A stretch of 64,000 nucleotides of DNA from Pseudoxanthomonas suwonensis. Its GTDB lineage: Bacteria; Pseudomonadota; Gammaproteobacteria; Xanthomonadales; Xanthomonadaceae. The position numbers were made by a program, and so were the translations under genes. The stretch covers positions 62,001 through 126,000 of the forward strand of contig NZ_PDWP01000001.1 in assembly GCF_010093235.1 (NCBI RefSeq). The letters run 5' to 3'. Every line of letters starts with the position of its first letter. Position 1 is the stretch's first letter. The notes under the pieces were generated by a model. It did not search any database, was not told the origin of the DNA, and worked only from the letters and a program-made list of their open reading frames with translations. Below, one piece after another: positions 10,736-20,344 of this stretch.

Positions 10736-12141
10736 CCGGCGCGGGGCGCGGCGATCCCGCGTCCGCCGAAGGCAAGGGTCGCGACCACGCCGTGCTCCCC
10801 GTCCTCGCGCGGGCGCACGCTGACCTTCCAGCCGTACAGGTCGCACAGCCGGCTGACGATGGACAGGCCGATGCCGGCGCCCTGCGAATGGCCGGCATGG
10901 GTGCCGCGGTAGCCGCGGCGGAACAGCCCGTCGGCGTCCTCGGCGCTGAGCCCCGGCCCGGTATCGATCACCTGCACGCCGCCGTCGACCAGGCGCACCA
11001 GGACCTCGCCGGAGGGGGTGTACTTGACCGCGTTGCCGATCAGGTTGCCCAGCGCCCCCGACAGCGCGGCCTCCGGCGCCTCGACCCCCAGGTCGCCCTC
11101 GCTGCCTTCCAGCCGCAGCGCCAGCGACTTGCCGCCCAGCTGCGCCCGGTGCGATTCCAGCAGCTGCTCGGCGACCACCGCCACGTCGCTGCGGCCCTGG
11201 CCGCGCTCGTTGCGCGACAGCAGCAGCAGCGAACCGATCAGGTCGCTGCACTGCTGCTCGGCACGCTGGATGCGCAGCAGGCGCGCGCGGGTGCGCTCGT
11301 CCAGGTCCGGCCGCGACAGCAGCAGTTCCACCGCGCCCTTGATCACCGCCAGGGGCGTGCGCAACTCGTGGCTGACGTCGGCGTTGAACTCGCGGTCGCG
11401 CTGCACGACCTCGGTCAGCCTCGAGGCGTAGTCGTCCAGGGCCTCGGCCAGCTGGCCGACCTCGTCGTCCGGGAAGTGCCCGGCCAGCTTCTTCGGCTGG
11501 CTGCTGCCGCGATAGGCACGCAGGCGCGCCGCCAGTTCGGTCACCGGGCGCATCACCCGCGACGCCGACCACCAGCCGATCAGCAGCGACAGCCCGCTGA
11601 ACAGCACCAGCGAGGCGAACAGCGCGCGCTTGAGCTGTGCCTCGCCGCGCAGCGTCTGGGTCATGTCGTAGGCGAGGAAGAACCACTCGTTGGGCGTCTT
11701 GCGCACCGCCAGCTTGTACGCGAACGGCTCGCCGTTCTCGTCCACGCCGGTGATGTTGTGGTTGCCGTTGGGCAGTTCGTACCAGTCCGGCTGCATCTCG
11801 CGCAGCTGCTCGAAGTCGGCGCTGCGGACCACCCGCCCGCGCATCTGCTGCACCGGCAGGTCCGGATTGCGGGTCGGGTCGACGTAGAAGCGCCGCGCGT
11901 ACTCGTCGATGTTGCGGTTCATCACGTCCTCGACCAGCTGGCTCTCCACGCGCTGGCGCGCGTAGTCGGTGAGGAACGCGAACAATGCCGTCAGGCCGGT
12001 GCCCAGCAGCAGGAAGGACAAGATGATGCGGGTACGCAGCCGCCTGCGGAAGCGGCGGGTCCGGCGGCGGCCCGGTGGCCTCTCCGCCGGAGCGGGGTCA
12101 GTTGCCACCTTCTGGGGCTGCGATGCGGTAACCGATGCCAT
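10732..12141 (-). CDS. colS: sensor histidine kinase, ColS-like
   Basis: Inner-membrane kinase of a two-component pair, about 469 residues. Order: basic N-terminus, TM1 about 38-57, a periplasmic loop about 58-170, TM2 about 172-192, a HAMP-like linker, the dimerisation/phosphoacceptor domain with H258 in DVSHELRTPL, and an ATPase domain with NLIGNAVKYTPSG (N-box), DTGPGLS (G1) and GAGIGLSIV (G2). ATG 12141 lies inside the 3' end of the regulator gene (44-base overlap), so translation is likely coupled; a GTG at 12108 would shorten the overlap to 11 bases. The ColS name follows from the ColR-like partner; ColRS pairs are linked to membrane and metal stress. The signal here is not evident. Confidence 0.85.
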   Translation of the reverse strand: MASVTASQPQKVATDPAPAERPPGRRRTRRFRRRLRTRIILSFLLLGTGLTALFAFLTDYARQRVESQLVEDVMNRNIDEYARRFYVDPTRNPDLPVQQMRGRVVRSADFEQLREMQPDWYELPNGNHNITGVDENGEPFAYKLAVRKTPNEWFFLAYDMTQTLRGEAQLKRALFASLVLFSGLSLLIGWWSASRVMRPVTELAARLRAYRGSSQPKKLAGHFPDDEVGQLAEALDDYASRLTEVVQRDREFNADVSHELRTPLAVIKGAVELLLSRPDLDERTRARLLRIQRAEQQCSDLIGSLLLLSRNERGQGRSDVAVVAEQLLESHRAQLGGKSLALRLEGSEGDLGVEAPEAALSGALGNLIGNAVKYTPSGEVLVRLVDGGVQVIDTGPGLSAEDADGLFRRGYRGTHAGHSQGAGIGLSIVSRLCDLYGWKVSVRPREDGEHGVVATLAFGGRGIAAPRAG

Positions 12142-12781
12142 GGCGTGTCTGGATGTAGGGGGTGGCGAACGGCTTGTCCACCACCGCCCTCAGCCCGTGG
12201 ATGTGGACCCGCAGGGAATCGGAGTCGGGCAATTCCTCGCCCCATACCCGCGTTTCCAGTTCCTGCCGGGTGACCACGGCCGGCGAAGCCTCCATCAGCG
12301 CCTGCAGGATCTTCAGCGCGGTGGGGTTGAGCTGCAGCAGCCGTCCTTCGCGCCGCACTTCCAGGGTATCCAGGTTGTACTCGAGGTCGCCGGTGTTGAG
12401 CACCCGCGTCTGCACGCCCTTGCCGCGGCGCGCCAGGGCGTTGAGCCGCACCTCGACTTCCTGCAGCGCGAACGGCTTGATCAGGTAGTCGTCGGCGCCG
12501 GAGTCGAAGCCGGCGAGCTTGTTCTCCAGGCTGTCGCGCGCGGTGAGCATCAGCACCGGGGTCTGCTTGCGCGCCTCGTTGCGAAGCTTGCGGCAGACCT
12601 CGATGCCATCCATGCCCGGGAGGTTGAGGTCCAGCACGATGGCATCGAAGTCGTGGACCACGGCCAGGTGCAGGCCGGTCACGCCGTCGGCGGCGAAATC
12701 GACCGTATGGCCGCGGTCCTCGAGGTAATCGCCGAGGTTGGCGGCGATGTCGCTGTTGTCTTCGATGACGAGAATTCGCAC
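12098..12781 (-). CDS. colR: OmpR/PhoB-family response regulator, ColR-like
   Basis: DNA-binding regulator of 227 residues. The receiver domain has the acidic pair (ED at 7-8), phosphoacceptor D51 in IVLDLNLPGMDG, a conserved T in MLTARD and K in DDYLIKPF. The C-terminal winged helix includes LQLNPTALKIL and LPDSDSLRVHIHGLR and ends with TRHGIGYRIA. Segments such as LEYNLDTLEVRREGRLL and the DSDSLR helix closely resemble ColR as I remember it from Pseudomonas and Xanthomonas, so the name is offered at moderate confidence. It starts with GTG at 12781, with GGAG seven bases upstream. It lies first in an operon with the overlapping kinase gene. Confidence 0.85.
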   Translation of the reverse strand: MRILVIEDNSDIAANLGDYLEDRGHTVDFAADGVTGLHLAVVHDFDAIVLDLNLPGMDGIEVCRKLRNEARKQTPVLMLTARDSLENKLAGFDSGADDYLIKPFALQEVEVRLNALARRGKGVQTRVLNTGDLEYNLDTLEVRREGRLLQLNPTALKILQALMEASPAVVTRQELETRVWGEELPDSDSLRVHIHGLRAVVDKPFATPYIQTRHGIGYRIAAPEGGN

Positions 12782-12799
12782 TGGTTGCTCCAGGTCAGG

Positions 12800-13276
12800 T
12801 TAACGGGCCGGCAGGATCCGCCGGGCCTCCACTTCCTGCTGAACGTACTCCCTGGCGCGTCGACGCTCGGCCACGGTCATGCACACGTTGGTGGTCCGGT
12901 GGGTGCCGACCTTGCGCTCGCGGGTGCAGACCATGCGGCTGTCCTCGCGGGCGCCGGCCAGGAGCGCGTTGACCACTTCCTGCTGGTTGAAGAGCTCCAC
13001 GCGGTCCAGTTCGGTAAGCGCGGTCACCGGGCGGTCGCGGAGGATCGCGGCGATGCGGTCCAGGATGACCTGCACGCGCCGGCGGTCCTCGCCACTCATC
13101 TCGGAGTATGTGGTCCCGTCGTTCAACGCAGTGACAATGGCGGCGCGCTGCACCTCGAAGGGCATCGCAGGGTTGCCCACGTCCAGCCGCTGGACGGCGG
13201 CCTCCGGGGCCGCGGCCACCGCCTGGAAGGACGCAACAGCCAGGCCGAGCATCGACAGCAGGAGCAGCTTCTTCAC
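12800..13276 (-). CDS. secreted hypothetical protein
   Basis: A 158-residue protein with a clear signal peptide (MKKLLLLSMLGLAVASFQAVAAA). The mature part is mostly helical and charged, with one conspicuous segment containing two cysteines (MVCTRERKVGTHRTTNVCMT) that could form a disulfide in the periplasm. It starts at GTG 13276 with GAGGT a few bases upstream. It lies just upstream of, and on the same strand as, the ColR-like gene (18-base gap), so it may belong to that operon. I do not recognise a named family. Confidence 0.7.
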   Translation of the reverse strand: MKKLLLLSMLGLAVASFQAVAAAPEAAVQRLDVGNPAMPFEVQRAAIVTALNDGTTYSEMSGEDRRRVQVILDRIAAILRDRPVTALTELDRVELFNQQEVVNALLAGAREDSRMVCTRERKVGTHRTTNVCMTVAERRRAREYVQQEVEARRILPAR

Positions 13277-13383
13277 GCTTACCTCGTTCCATGATGGCGC
13301 GGACGCCGGTCAGCCGATTCTGCCCACGGCCACTCAAGTGGGCAATGTGACGAGGCAGGCATATGAACAGGGCGACGTTGCAC

Positions 13384-13411
13384 AAAAAGGCCCAGGCCGG
13401 ACGCCTGGGCC
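13384..13411 (-). terminator. intrinsic terminator downstream of rimK
   Basis: Minus-strand hairpin with a perfect 9-bp stem GGCCCAGGC (13389-13397) / GCCTGGGCC (13403-13411). In the minus direction it is followed by TTTTT (complement of 13384-13388), a textbook rho-independent terminator. It closes the rimK transcript before the next minus-strand gene. Confidence 0.88.
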
Positions 13412-13548
13412 AAAGTAATGCCCCGATTACCGTGGATCCGTGATGCTCCGGCGCTGTGCACGCCGGGGGACGAGGGAGCCTTCGGTCCGGGGGAGACTAC
13501 GGGCGGGTCGATTAAAGGGGTGTTAAAGCCGGAGCGCTGCCAGGCAAA

Positions 13549-14436
13549 CTATTGATTTCCAATGGAAACCCTGGAGGCCACGTGCTCGACGATGGCCCCG
13601 GCCACGTCCACCCCGCAGGCCGCCTCGATGCCTTCCAGCCCCGGGGTGGAGTTGACCTCAAGGACCAGCGGGCCGCGGCCGGAGGCGATCAGGTCCACGC
13701 CGGCGACCTCCAGCCCCAGCGCCTGGGCCGAGCGTACCGCCATCTCCTGTTCCTGCGCGGAGGCCTGGGCGGGGGCGGCCTGTCCGCCGCGATGCAGGTT
13801 GGAGCGGAACTCGCCCTCGGCGGCCTGGCGGCGCATCGCCGCGACGACCCGATCCCCGACCACGAAGCAGCGCAGGTCGGCGCCGGCGGCCTCGGCCACG
13901 AACTCCTGGACCAGGAAGTTGGCGTACAGGCCGCGCAACGCCTCCACCGTGGCCCGCGAGGCCGAGGGCTTCTCCGTCAGGACCACGCCGGCACCCTGGG
14001 TTCCCTCGTTGAGCTTGACCACGTGCGGCGGCGGACCGAGCAGCGAGAGCAGGTCGTCGGTGTCGTCGGGGCTGTCGCCGAACACGGTGGTGGGCAGGTT
14101 GATGCCCTGGGCGGCCAGCAGCTGGTGCGCGCGCAGCTTGTCGCGCGAGCGCAGGATCGCGTCGGAGGGATTGGGGGTCCAGCTGCCCATCAGCTCGAAC
14201 TGGCGCAGCACCGCGGTGGCGTAGCGGGTGACCGAGGTGCCGATGCGCGGGATCACCGCGTCGTAACCGGACACCGGCCTGCCCTTGTAGCGCATGGCGA
14301 AGCCGCCGGGGGCGATGCGCATGTAGCAGCGCAGGGGATCGAGCACCCGCACCGTGTGCCCGCGGCTGCGCGCGGCCTCGACCAGGCGCCGGGTCGAATA
14401 CAGCGAACCGTTGCGGGATAGGATCGCCAGCTTCAT
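13549..14436 (-). CDS. rimK: ribosomal protein S6 glutamate ligase family, ATP-grasp
   Basis: ATP-grasp ligase of 295 residues, the usual RimK length. In E. coli, RimK adds glutamate residues to the C-terminus of ribosomal protein S6; related enzymes make poly-glutamate or modify other acceptors, so the substrate is inferred. Visible family features: [18 protein letters not shown] at the N-terminus, [13 protein letters not shown], the ATP-binding [15 protein letters not shown] loop, [17 protein letters not shown], and the metal-binding C-terminal block [20 protein letters not shown] 14436 gives the canonical start. It is monocistronic, bounded by the tRNA terminator upstream and the hairpin at 13384-13411 downstream. 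Confidence 0.93.
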   Translation of the reverse strand: MKLAILSRNGSLYSTRRLVEAARSRGHTVRVLDPLRCYMRIAPGGFAMRYKGRPVSGYDAVIPRIGTSVTRYATAVLRQFELMGSWTPNPSDAILRSRDKLRAHQLLAAQGINLPTTVFGDSPDDTDDLLSLLGPPPHVVKLNEGTQGAGVVLTEKPSASRATVEALRGLYANFLVQEFVAEAAGADLRCFVVGDRVVAAMRRQAAEGEFRSNLHRGGQAAPAQASAQEQEMAVRSAQALGLEVAGVDLIASGRGPLVLEVNSTPGLEGIEAACGVDVAGAIVEHVASRVSIGNQ

Positions 14437-14460
14437 GCGCGCGGCCCGTGTGCACTGCCC

Positions 14461-14498
14461 GGAAACGCAAGACGCCGCGGTTCGCGCGGCGTCTTGCG
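14461..14498 (-). terminator. intrinsic terminator of tRNA-Gly
   Basis: Perfect 14-bp inverted repeat: 14466-14479 with 14485-14498, loop 14480-14484. In the minus direction it begins five bases after the tRNA 3' end and is followed by TTTCC. It separates the tRNA transcript from rimK, whose ATG lies 25 bases beyond. Confidence 0.85.
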
Positions 14499-14503
14499 GG
14501 ATA

Positions 14504-14577
14504 TGGAGCGGGTGATGGGAATCGAACCCACGTTAGCAGCTTGGGAAGCTGCAGTTCTACCATTGAACTACACCCGC
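14504..14577 (-). tRNA. tRNA-Gly (anticodon CCC)
   Basis: Folds as a complete 74-nt tRNA: acceptor GCGGGTG/CACCCGC, D-arm with GTTCAATGGTAGAAC, anticodon stem GCAGC/GCTGC closing loop TTCCCAA (positions 34-36 = CCC), and a TGGGTTCGATTCCCA T-arm. The discriminator base is T and CCA is encoded. It closely resembles the E. coli glyU tRNA as I remember it. It reads GGG codons, useful in a high-GC genome. A dedicated terminator lies immediately downstream. Confidence 0.97.
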
Positions 14578-14641
14578 ACGGCCGGAAGTCTATGCGGCCG
14601 CGGGGCACGGGCGCAACGCCCGGCCCCGCGCCCGGCGCGCC

Positions 14642-16438
14642 TCAGAAGCTGCCGCCGAGGCCCAGGAACAGGCCGGCATCGCTGCCGCCGCGGCGGTCGA
14701 CCGTGCTGCGGGCGCCGAGGTCGGCCTTCAGGCCGAACAGGTCGAAGCGCGCGCCCACGACCACGGTGCCGTAGTCGTCGTCCAGGCGCAGGCCCGGCAC
14801 CGCGTATTCCATGTCCGGCAGGGTCGCCAGCCGCGCCGTCACCTCCGACGGGCCGTCCTCGAACTCGCGGTCCCAGGTGGCGCGCACGTACGGGTTGACG
14901 CCGCCGGTGTCGTAGCTCAGCTGCCAGCCCAGGCTGCCGACCAGCGAGTCGCGCGACTGGTCCGGCAGGACCAGGGCGCTGGAGGAGGTGTTGCCTTCGC
15001 TCCAGCCGTCCAGGTCGATCTTCTGCCACAGCAGCGAGGCCACCGGACCGTGGCGCAGCGCGCCGTCGCCGAAGTCGTAGCCGGCCGCCAGGCCCACGGA
15101 GGTGGCGTGGCCGTCGGTCGAACCGGAGTGGCGGCGCAGGGCCGGGCCGATGTGCACCTCGCGGTCCACGTCCACGTCCAGGTAGGTGTAGCTGGCCTGG
15201 CCGTTGACCCACCCACGCTGCCCGTACCAGCCGATGAAGCCGCCGAGGGTGGCCTCGTCCTGGGTGAAGCCGCCACGGTCGCCACCGAAGTCGGCGTCCA
15301 TGCGGCCGTAGCCGGCGAAGGCGCCGGCCACCAGGCCGTTGCCATTGGACCAGTCGAGGCCGAACAGGCCCGCCGGGGCGATGCCGTCGTACAGGTCGCC
15401 ATGTCCGTAGCGCTGGTGGTCGGCGCGCAGCCCGCCCCACCAGCGCAGGCCCGCCGCCTCCGGGCGGCCGTCGACGTGGCCGGCGACCTGGTCGGCACGG
15501 CTGCGGCCGGTGACCGTCGCCGAGTACGGGATCACCGCGGCCAGTCGCGGGCCTTCCAGCACCGACAGCACGTAGTCGCCAAGCATCGCGTGCACCACGC
15601 CGGTGGGATGCACGCCGTCGGCGAACAGGTAGGCCTGGCCGGCGTCGGGCGACGCATAGGAGGTCGGGTTGCAGGTCAGCGAGCTGCTGCCCGGCGGCTG
15701 GCAGGCGACGCCGGTGACGTTCGACAGTCCGTAGGCCGCGGGACTGGCCGCGATCTCCCGCAGCATGTTGAAGGTATCCAGCGGGATCACCCGGTAGCCG
15801 GCCTGGCCGAGCGCGCCGTACAGCGCGTCGTTGTAGCCGGCCGACAGCGCGGTGAGCGTGGCCTGGGCCATCGGGCCGGCGGCGATGGCGTCGGGGGTGA
15901 TGCCGATGTCCGGCAGGTTCGGGACCAGGATGTAGCGGGCGCCGGCCGCGTCCAGCGCGCCCACCGCCTGCACCGCGCCGCCCACCGCCGTGGCGATGGT
16001 GCTGTCGACCGGAGCGCCCTCGGCGATCGCGAAGATGTCGTTGGCGCCGGTCCATACCGTGTACAGCGCCGCACTGTCGGCGCGGCCGCCCTCGGCCGCC
16101 AGGAAGGCATTGACCTGGGCCAGCGTGCTGTCGGCGGTGATCGTGGACACGCCCGCGCGCGCGCCGCCCTGGGCGTAGTTGTCGCCACCCTCCACCGCCG
16201 TGGTCGCGTCGGTGCCGTAGTGGCCGGCCACGTATTCGGACCAGACCAGGGCGGGGTTGGTGGTGAACTTGCCGGTGAATGGCCGCGCCTGCTCGGGGAT
16301 CAGGCTGCGGAAGTGGCCGGAGTCGGTCAGGCTGTCGCCGAAGAAGACGGTGCGGCTGTATTCGCCGGCGACCGCGGGCGCGGCGGCCAGCGCCAGGGCC
16401 AGCGGCAGCAGCCTGCGCAGGGGACGGGATGTCGGCAT
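14642..16438 (-). CDS. estA: EstA-type autotransporter GDSL esterase
   Basis: Outer-membrane esterase of 598 residues. A signal peptide (PLALALAAAPAVAG) precedes a GDSL/SGNH hydrolase domain. Block I is VFFGDSLTDSG with the catalytic Ser, block III is WTGANDIFA, and the catalytic Asp-His pair is in FADGVHPTG. From about residue 330 the sequence changes to alternating amphipathic beta strands rich in G, Y and D. It ends in a terminal beta-signal, GLFLGLGGSF, typical of a type Va autotransporter barrel that displays the esterase at the cell surface. In Pseudomonas, EstA contributes to rhamnolipid production and motility; transferring that role here is inference. It is monocistronic, upstream of the tRNA gene on the same strand. 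Confidence 0.93.
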   Translation of the reverse strand: MPTSRPLRRLLPLALALAAAPAVAGEYSRTVFFGDSLTDSGHFRSLIPEQARPFTGKFTTNPALVWSEYVAGHYGTDATTAVEGGDNYAQGGARAGVSTITADSTLAQVNAFLAAEGGRADSAALYTVWTGANDIFAIAEGAPVDSTIATAVGGAVQAVGALDAAGARYILVPNLPDIGITPDAIAAGPMAQATLTALSAGYNDALYGALGQAGYRVIPLDTFNMLREIAASPAAYGLSNVTGVACQPPGSSSLTCNPTSYASPDAGQAYLFADGVHPTGVVHAMLGDYVLSVLEGPRLAAVIPYSATVTGRSRADQVAGHVDGRPEAAGLRWWGGLRADHQRYGHGDLYDGIAPAGLFGLDWSNGNGLVAGAFAGYGRMDADFGGDRGGFTQDEATLGGFIGWYGQRGWVNGQASYTYLDVDVDREVHIGPALRRHSGSTDGHATSVGLAAGYDFGDGALRHGPVASLLWQKIDLDGWSEGNTSSSALVLPDQSRDSLVGSLGWQLSYDTGGVNPYVRATWDREFEDGPSEVTARLATLPDMEYAVPGLRLDDDYGTVVVGARFDLFGLKADLGARSTVDRRGGSDAGLFLGLGGSF

Positions 16439-16583
16439 GGTGGAGCTCCTTTGGGGCCGGCGGTGGGGATGCCCGGCGAACTGGTTGGTTGAACCGGAAA
16501 CGATTCCGGCAATGATGGGCGATCAGCGGGACGTCTCCACGCTGCGGTGCGGCAGGGGCCGCGGGATGCGACAATCCGGTGCC

Positions 16584-16784
16584 ATGGACATCGTGCTCAA
16601 CGGAGAGCCGCGGAGCCTCGCGGCCGGAACCACCATCGCATCGCTGCTGGAAGCCGAGGGCCTGGCCGGGCGCCGGGTCGCGGTCGAGGTCAACGGGGAG
16701 ATCGTGCCGCGCGGCAGCCATGCCACCCATGCGCTGGCGGCGGGCGACCGGGTCGAAGTGGTCCACGCCCTGGGCGGCGGCTGA
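16584..16784 (+). CDS. thiS: sulfur carrier protein ThiS
   Basis: A 66-residue ubiquitin-fold carrier. Its C-terminal glycine pair (HALGGG) is adenylated and thiocarboxylated to donate sulfur for the thiazole ring of thiamine. The sequence has the expected form: MDIVLNGEPRSLAAGTTIAS at the start and VAVEVNGEIVPR in the middle. ATG 16584 gives the canonical length. thiG begins 54 bases downstream, and the pair probably forms an operon with trmB. No TPP riboswitch is visible upstream of thiS, unlike thiC at the other end of the window. Confidence 0.95.
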   Translation: MDIVLNGEPRSLAAGTTIASLLEAEGLAGRRVAVEVNGEIVPRGSHATHALAAGDRVEVVHALGGG

Positions 16785-16838
16785 GCGGGCGCGGTGGCGC
16801 CGGTTCCGCCCGCACGCGCCGCGGGCCATAATCGGCCA

Positions 16839-17633
16839 ATGAATATCGTCCCTGCTTCCGATCCGCTGGTCATCGCCGGCCGGACCTTCCATTCCCGCCT
16901 GCTGACCGGCACCGGCAAGTTCAAGGATCTCGACGAGACCCGCCACGCCACCGAGGCCGCCGGCGCCCAGATCGTCACCGTCGCCATCCGCCGCACCAAC
17001 ATCGGCCAGAACCCCGGCGAGCCCAACCTGCTCGACGTACTGCCGCCGGAGCGCTACACCATCCTGCCCAACACCGCCGGCTGCTACACCGCCGAGGACG
17101 CCGTGCGCACCTGCCGGCTGGCGCGCGAGCTGCTTGACGGCCACAACCTGGTGAAACTCGAGGTGCTGGGCGACCAGCGCACCCTGTACCCGGACGTGGT
17201 CCAGACCCTGAAGGCGGCCGAGCTGCTGGTGGCCGACGGCTTCGACGTGATGGTCTACACCTCCGACGACCCGATCCTGGCCCGCCAGCTGGAGCAGATC
17301 GGCTGCTGCGCGGTGATGCCTCTGGCCGCGCCGATCGGTTCGGGCCTGGGCATCCAGAACCGCTACACCCTGCTGGAGATCATCGACAACGCCAAGGTGC
17401 CGATCATCGTCGACGCCGGCGTGGGCACCGCCTCGGACGCGGCCATCGCCATGGAGCTGGGCTGCGACGGCGTGCTGATGAACACCGCCATCGCCGGCGC
17501 GAAGGATCCGGTGCTGATGGCCAGCGCCATGCGCAAGGCGGTGGAGGCCGGGCGCGAGGCGTTCCGCGCCGGGCGGATCCCGCGCAAGCGCTACGCCAGC
17601 GCCTCCTCTCCCGTGGACGGACTGATCGGCTGA
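16839..17633 (+). CDS. thiG: thiazole synthase
   Basis: Forms the thiazole phosphate of thiamine from deoxyxylulose phosphate, the ThiS thiocarboxylate and dehydroglycine; soluble TIM-barrel enzyme. The 264-residue protein shows [29 protein letters not shown], the Schiff-base lysine region [23 protein letters not shown], and the phosphate-binding [14 protein letters not shown] and [12 protein letters not shown] loops. ATG 16839 gives the usual N-terminus. trmB starts two bases after the stop, so the two genes are almost certainly co-transcribed, an arrangement I recall from related genomes. Confidence 0.97.
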   Translation: MNIVPASDPLVIAGRTFHSRLLTGTGKFKDLDETRHATEAAGAQIVTVAIRRTNIGQNPGEPNLLDVLPPERYTILPNTAGCYTAEDAVRTCRLARELLDGHNLVKLEVLGDQRTLYPDVVQTLKAAELLVADGFDVMVYTSDDPILARQLEQIGCCAVMPLAAPIGSGLGIQNRYTLLEIIDNAKVPIIVDAGVGTASDAAIAMELGCDGVLMNTAIAGAKDPVLMASAMRKAVEAGREAFRAGRIPRKRYASASSPVDGLIG

Positions 17634-17635
17634 CG

Positions 17636-18400
17636 ATGACGGACCCGTTCACCAGCGAGGGCGCCAAGGCCCCGCCCAAGCCCTACACCGCCAGCGAAGG
17701 CCGGCGCGAGATCCGCAGCTTCGTCCTGCGCCAGGGCCGGTTCACGCCGGCCCAGCAGCGCGCGTTCGACGAGGCCTGGCCGCGCTTCGGCATCGATTAC
17801 ACCGGACAGGTGCGCGACTACGACGCGGTGTTCGGCCGCAACGCGCCGCTGGTGCTGGAGATCGGCTTCGGCAACGGCGAGGCGCTGCGCTTCGCCGCGC
17901 AGCAGGATCCGTCGCGCAACTACATCGGCCTGGAGGTCCACGCTCCCGGCGTCGGCCGCCTGCTCAACGCCCTGGCCGCCGACGGCAGCGACCACGTGCG
18001 CCTCTACCACCACGACGCGGTGGAGGTGCTGCGCAACGAGGTCGCCGACGGCGCCCTGGACGAGATCCGCATCTACTTTCCCGACCCTTGGCACAAGAAG
18101 CGGCACAACAAGCGCCGCCTGGTGCAGCCGGAGTTCGCCGCGCTGCTGGTGCGCAAGCTGCGCATCGGCGGCCGCCTGCACCTGGCCACCGACTGGGAAC
18201 CCTATGCCGAGCACATGTGGGACGTGCTCGAAGCCACCGCTGGCCTGGGCAATCGCGCCGGCCCGCGCGGTCACGTGCCGCGCCCGGAATGGCGGCCGGA
18301 AACCCACTTCGAGCGCCGCGGCCTGAAGCTGGGCCACGGGGTGTGGGACCTGCTGTACGACCGCGTCGACGCCCCGCTGCCGGAGCCGTCGCCGCGATGA
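17636..18400 (+). CDS. trmB: tRNA (guanine-N7-)-methyltransferase
   Basis: SAM-dependent enzyme that makes m7G46 in the tRNA variable loop. The product has 254 residues. It shows the SAM-binding motif [15 protein letters not shown], the family block [18 protein letters not shown] with the conserved Asp, and the C-terminal [18 protein letters not shown] (TxFE..G....). ATG 17636 lies two bases after the thiG stop. The N-terminal 40 residues include a basic stretch and the conserved [15 protein letters not shown]. Linkage to thiamine synthesis has no obvious functional reason. Confidence 0.96.
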   Translation: MTDPFTSEGAKAPPKPYTASEGRREIRSFVLRQGRFTPAQQRAFDEAWPRFGIDYTGQVRDYDAVFGRNAPLVLEIGFGNGEALRFAAQQDPSRNYIGLEVHAPGVGRLLNALAADGSDHVRLYHHDAVEVLRNEVADGALDEIRIYFPDPWHKKRHNKRRLVQPEFAALLVRKLRIGGRLHLATDWEPYAEHMWDVLEATAGLGNRAGPRGHVPRPEWRPETHFERRGLKLGHGVWDLLYDRVDAPLPEPSPR

Positions 18401-18484
18401 GACCGCCCGTGGCCGCCGTCGTGCATCCGGCATGCGGCCACGGCCGCCGTCCCGCCGCGGGCCGGTGCTGAGGAAGGGGGCGCC

Positions 18485-20338
18485 ATGGAATACGGCCTGA
18501 CCCTGACCAACGACATGCGCCTGGTGCTGGGCCTGGTGGCCTTCACCATGGCGATGTTCCTGTTCGACCGGATCCGCGGCGACCTGGTCGCGCTGGTGGT
18601 GCTGGTGGTGCTGGGCGTGACCGGCCTGGTGGCGCCGGAGGAGATCTTCAGCGGCTTCTCCGGCAACGCCGTGATCAGCATCATGGCCACGATGATCCTC
18701 GGCGCCGGCCTGGACCGCACCGGCGCGCTGAACCGCCTGGCCGGCTGGCTGCTGCGGCGCGGACACGGTGTCGAGCAGCGGCTGATGCTGATGACCACCG
18801 CCATTGCCGGCCTCAATTCCTCGTTCATGCAGAACCCGTCGGTGATGGCGCTGTACCTGCCGGTGGCCTCGCGCCTGTCCACCCGCACCGGGATGGCGCT
18901 GTCGCGGCTGCTGCTGCCGCTCGCCGCGGCGATCGTGATGGGCGCGGCGCTGACCATGGTCGGCAACTCGCCGCTGATCCTGCTCAACGACCTGCTGGTC
19001 TCGGCCAACAACAACCTGCCCTCGGGCATGGCCACGCTGGAGCCGTTGTCGATGTTCGCCCCGGCGCCGGTGGGCCTGGCCCTGCTGGTGGGCTCGCTGC
19101 TGTACTTCCGCTTCTACGGCAACCGCAAGCTGGCCGAGGAGGAAACCGGCGGCGAGAACGCCACGCCCTCCAGCACCGAGGGCTACTTCGCCCGCACCTA
19201 CGGCCTGGACGGCGACGTCTACGAACTGGCGGTGACCGCCGACAGCCCGCTGGTGGGCATGACCCTGGGCGAGGCCGAGAACCTGCACGACGCGCCGGTG
19301 CTGCTGGCGCTGAAGACCGGCAACGACACCCGCCTGGCGCCGCCGGCGGACATGCGCATCTGGGTCGGCAGCGTGCTGGGCGTGATGGGCCGCCGCCAGC
19401 AGGTGGCGGACTTCGCCCAGAACCACTTCCTGCGCATGTCCTCGCGCCTGCGCAACCTCGGCGACCTGTTCAACCCGGCGCGCGCCGGCATCTCCGAGGC
19501 GGTGGTGCCGCCGACCTCGACCTTCATCGGCAAGACCGCGCGCGAGATGCGCCTGCGCCAGCGCCTGGGCATCAGCCTGCTGGCGATCAACCGCGACAAG
19601 CAGGTGATCCGCGAGGACGTGCGCTCGGTGCCGCTGCGCGCCGGCGACATGCTGGTGTTCCACAGCTTCTGGCAGGACCTGGCCCAGGCCGCGCGCAGCC
19701 GCGACTTCGCCGTGGTCACCGACTACCCCAAGGGCGAACAGCGCCCGCACAAGTTCAAGATCGCCATGGCGATCTTCGCCTTCACCATCCTGGTCGCGCT
19801 GTTCGCGCGCCTGCCGGTGTCGCTGATCCTGATGACCGGCGTGGCCGGCATGCTGCTGGCGGGCGTGCTGAAGATGGACGAGGCCTACGCCGCCATCAAC
19901 TGGAAGACCGTGTTCCTCACCGCCTGCCTGATCCCGCTGGGCTGGGCCATGGACAGCAGCGGCGCCGCCGCCTGGGTCGCCGGCAATACCCTGGAGCGGC
20001 TGCCCGACGGCACCCCGCCCTGGGTGCTGCAGATCGTGGTGGCGCTGCTGACCACGGGCTTCTCGCTGGTGATCAGCCACGTCGGCGCCACCATTGTGAT
20101 GGTGCCGATCGCGATCAACCTGGCGCTGGCGGTGGGCGGCGACCCGACCGCCTTCGCCCTGGTCACCGCGCTGTCGGCGTCCAACAACTTCATGACCGCC
20201 TCCAACCCGGTGATCTCGATGATCACCGGCCCGGCCGGCTACACCTCGCGCCAGCTGTGGCGCGTGGGCGGACCGTTGTCGCTGCTGTACTCGGCGATCG
20301 CGGTGACCATGGTCAACCTGATGTTCTGGGGCCGCTGA
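18485..20338 (+). CDS. SLC13/DASS-family permease with two TrkA-C domains
   Basis: Inner-membrane ion/anion symporter of 617 residues. N-terminal membrane segments (such as LVALVVLVVLGVTGLVAPEE and the re-entrant NPSVMALYLPVAS region) precede a cytoplasmic insert of about 200 residues (about 220-420). That insert contains two RCK/TrkA-C-like modules (SPLVGMTLGEAENLHDAPVL and KTAREMRLRQRLGISLLAIN). More membrane helices follow, ending in the repeat-motif NNFMTASNPVISMITGPAGY. DASS members carry dicarboxylates, sulfate or other anions. Sulfate would suit the sulfur cluster 15 kb away, but that is speculation. It ends six bases before the convergent Rieske gene. Confidence 0.88.
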   Translation: MEYGLTLTNDMRLVLGLVAFTMAMFLFDRIRGDLVALVVLVVLGVTGLVAPEEIFSGFSGNAVISIMATMILGAGLDRTGALNRLAGWLLRRGHGVEQRLMLMTTAIAGLNSSFMQNPSVMALYLPVASRLSTRTGMALSRLLLPLAAAIVMGAALTMVGNSPLILLNDLLVSANNNLPSGMATLEPLSMFAPAPVGLALLVGSLLYFRFYGNRKLAEEETGGENATPSSTEGYFARTYGLDGDVYELAVTADSPLVGMTLGEAENLHDAPVLLALKTGNDTRLAPPADMRIWVGSVLGVMGRRQQVADFAQNHFLRMSSRLRNLGDLFNPARAGISEAVVPPTSTFIGKTAREMRLRQRLGISLLAINRDKQVIREDVRSVPLRAGDMLVFHSFWQDLAQAARSRDFAVVTDYPKGEQRPHKFKIAMAIFAFTILVALFARLPVSLILMTGVAGMLLAGVLKMDEAYAAINWKTVFLTACLIPLGWAMDSSGAAAWVAGNTLERLPDGTPPWVLQIVVALLTTGFSLVISHVGATIVMVPIAINLALAVGGDPTAFALVTALSASNNFMTASNPVISMITGPAGYTSRQLWRVGGPLSLLYSAIAVTMVNLMFWGR

Positions 20339-20344
20339 GCCGGC

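Noticed and set aside
14642-16438. Assigning rhamnolipid or motility function to EstA
   Set aside because: Known only in Pseudomonas; no supporting neighbouring genes here.
18485-20338. Naming the SLC13 permease as the sulfate importer of the cys cluster
   Set aside because: DASS proteins carry many anions and it lies 15 kb from the cys genes without shared control signals.
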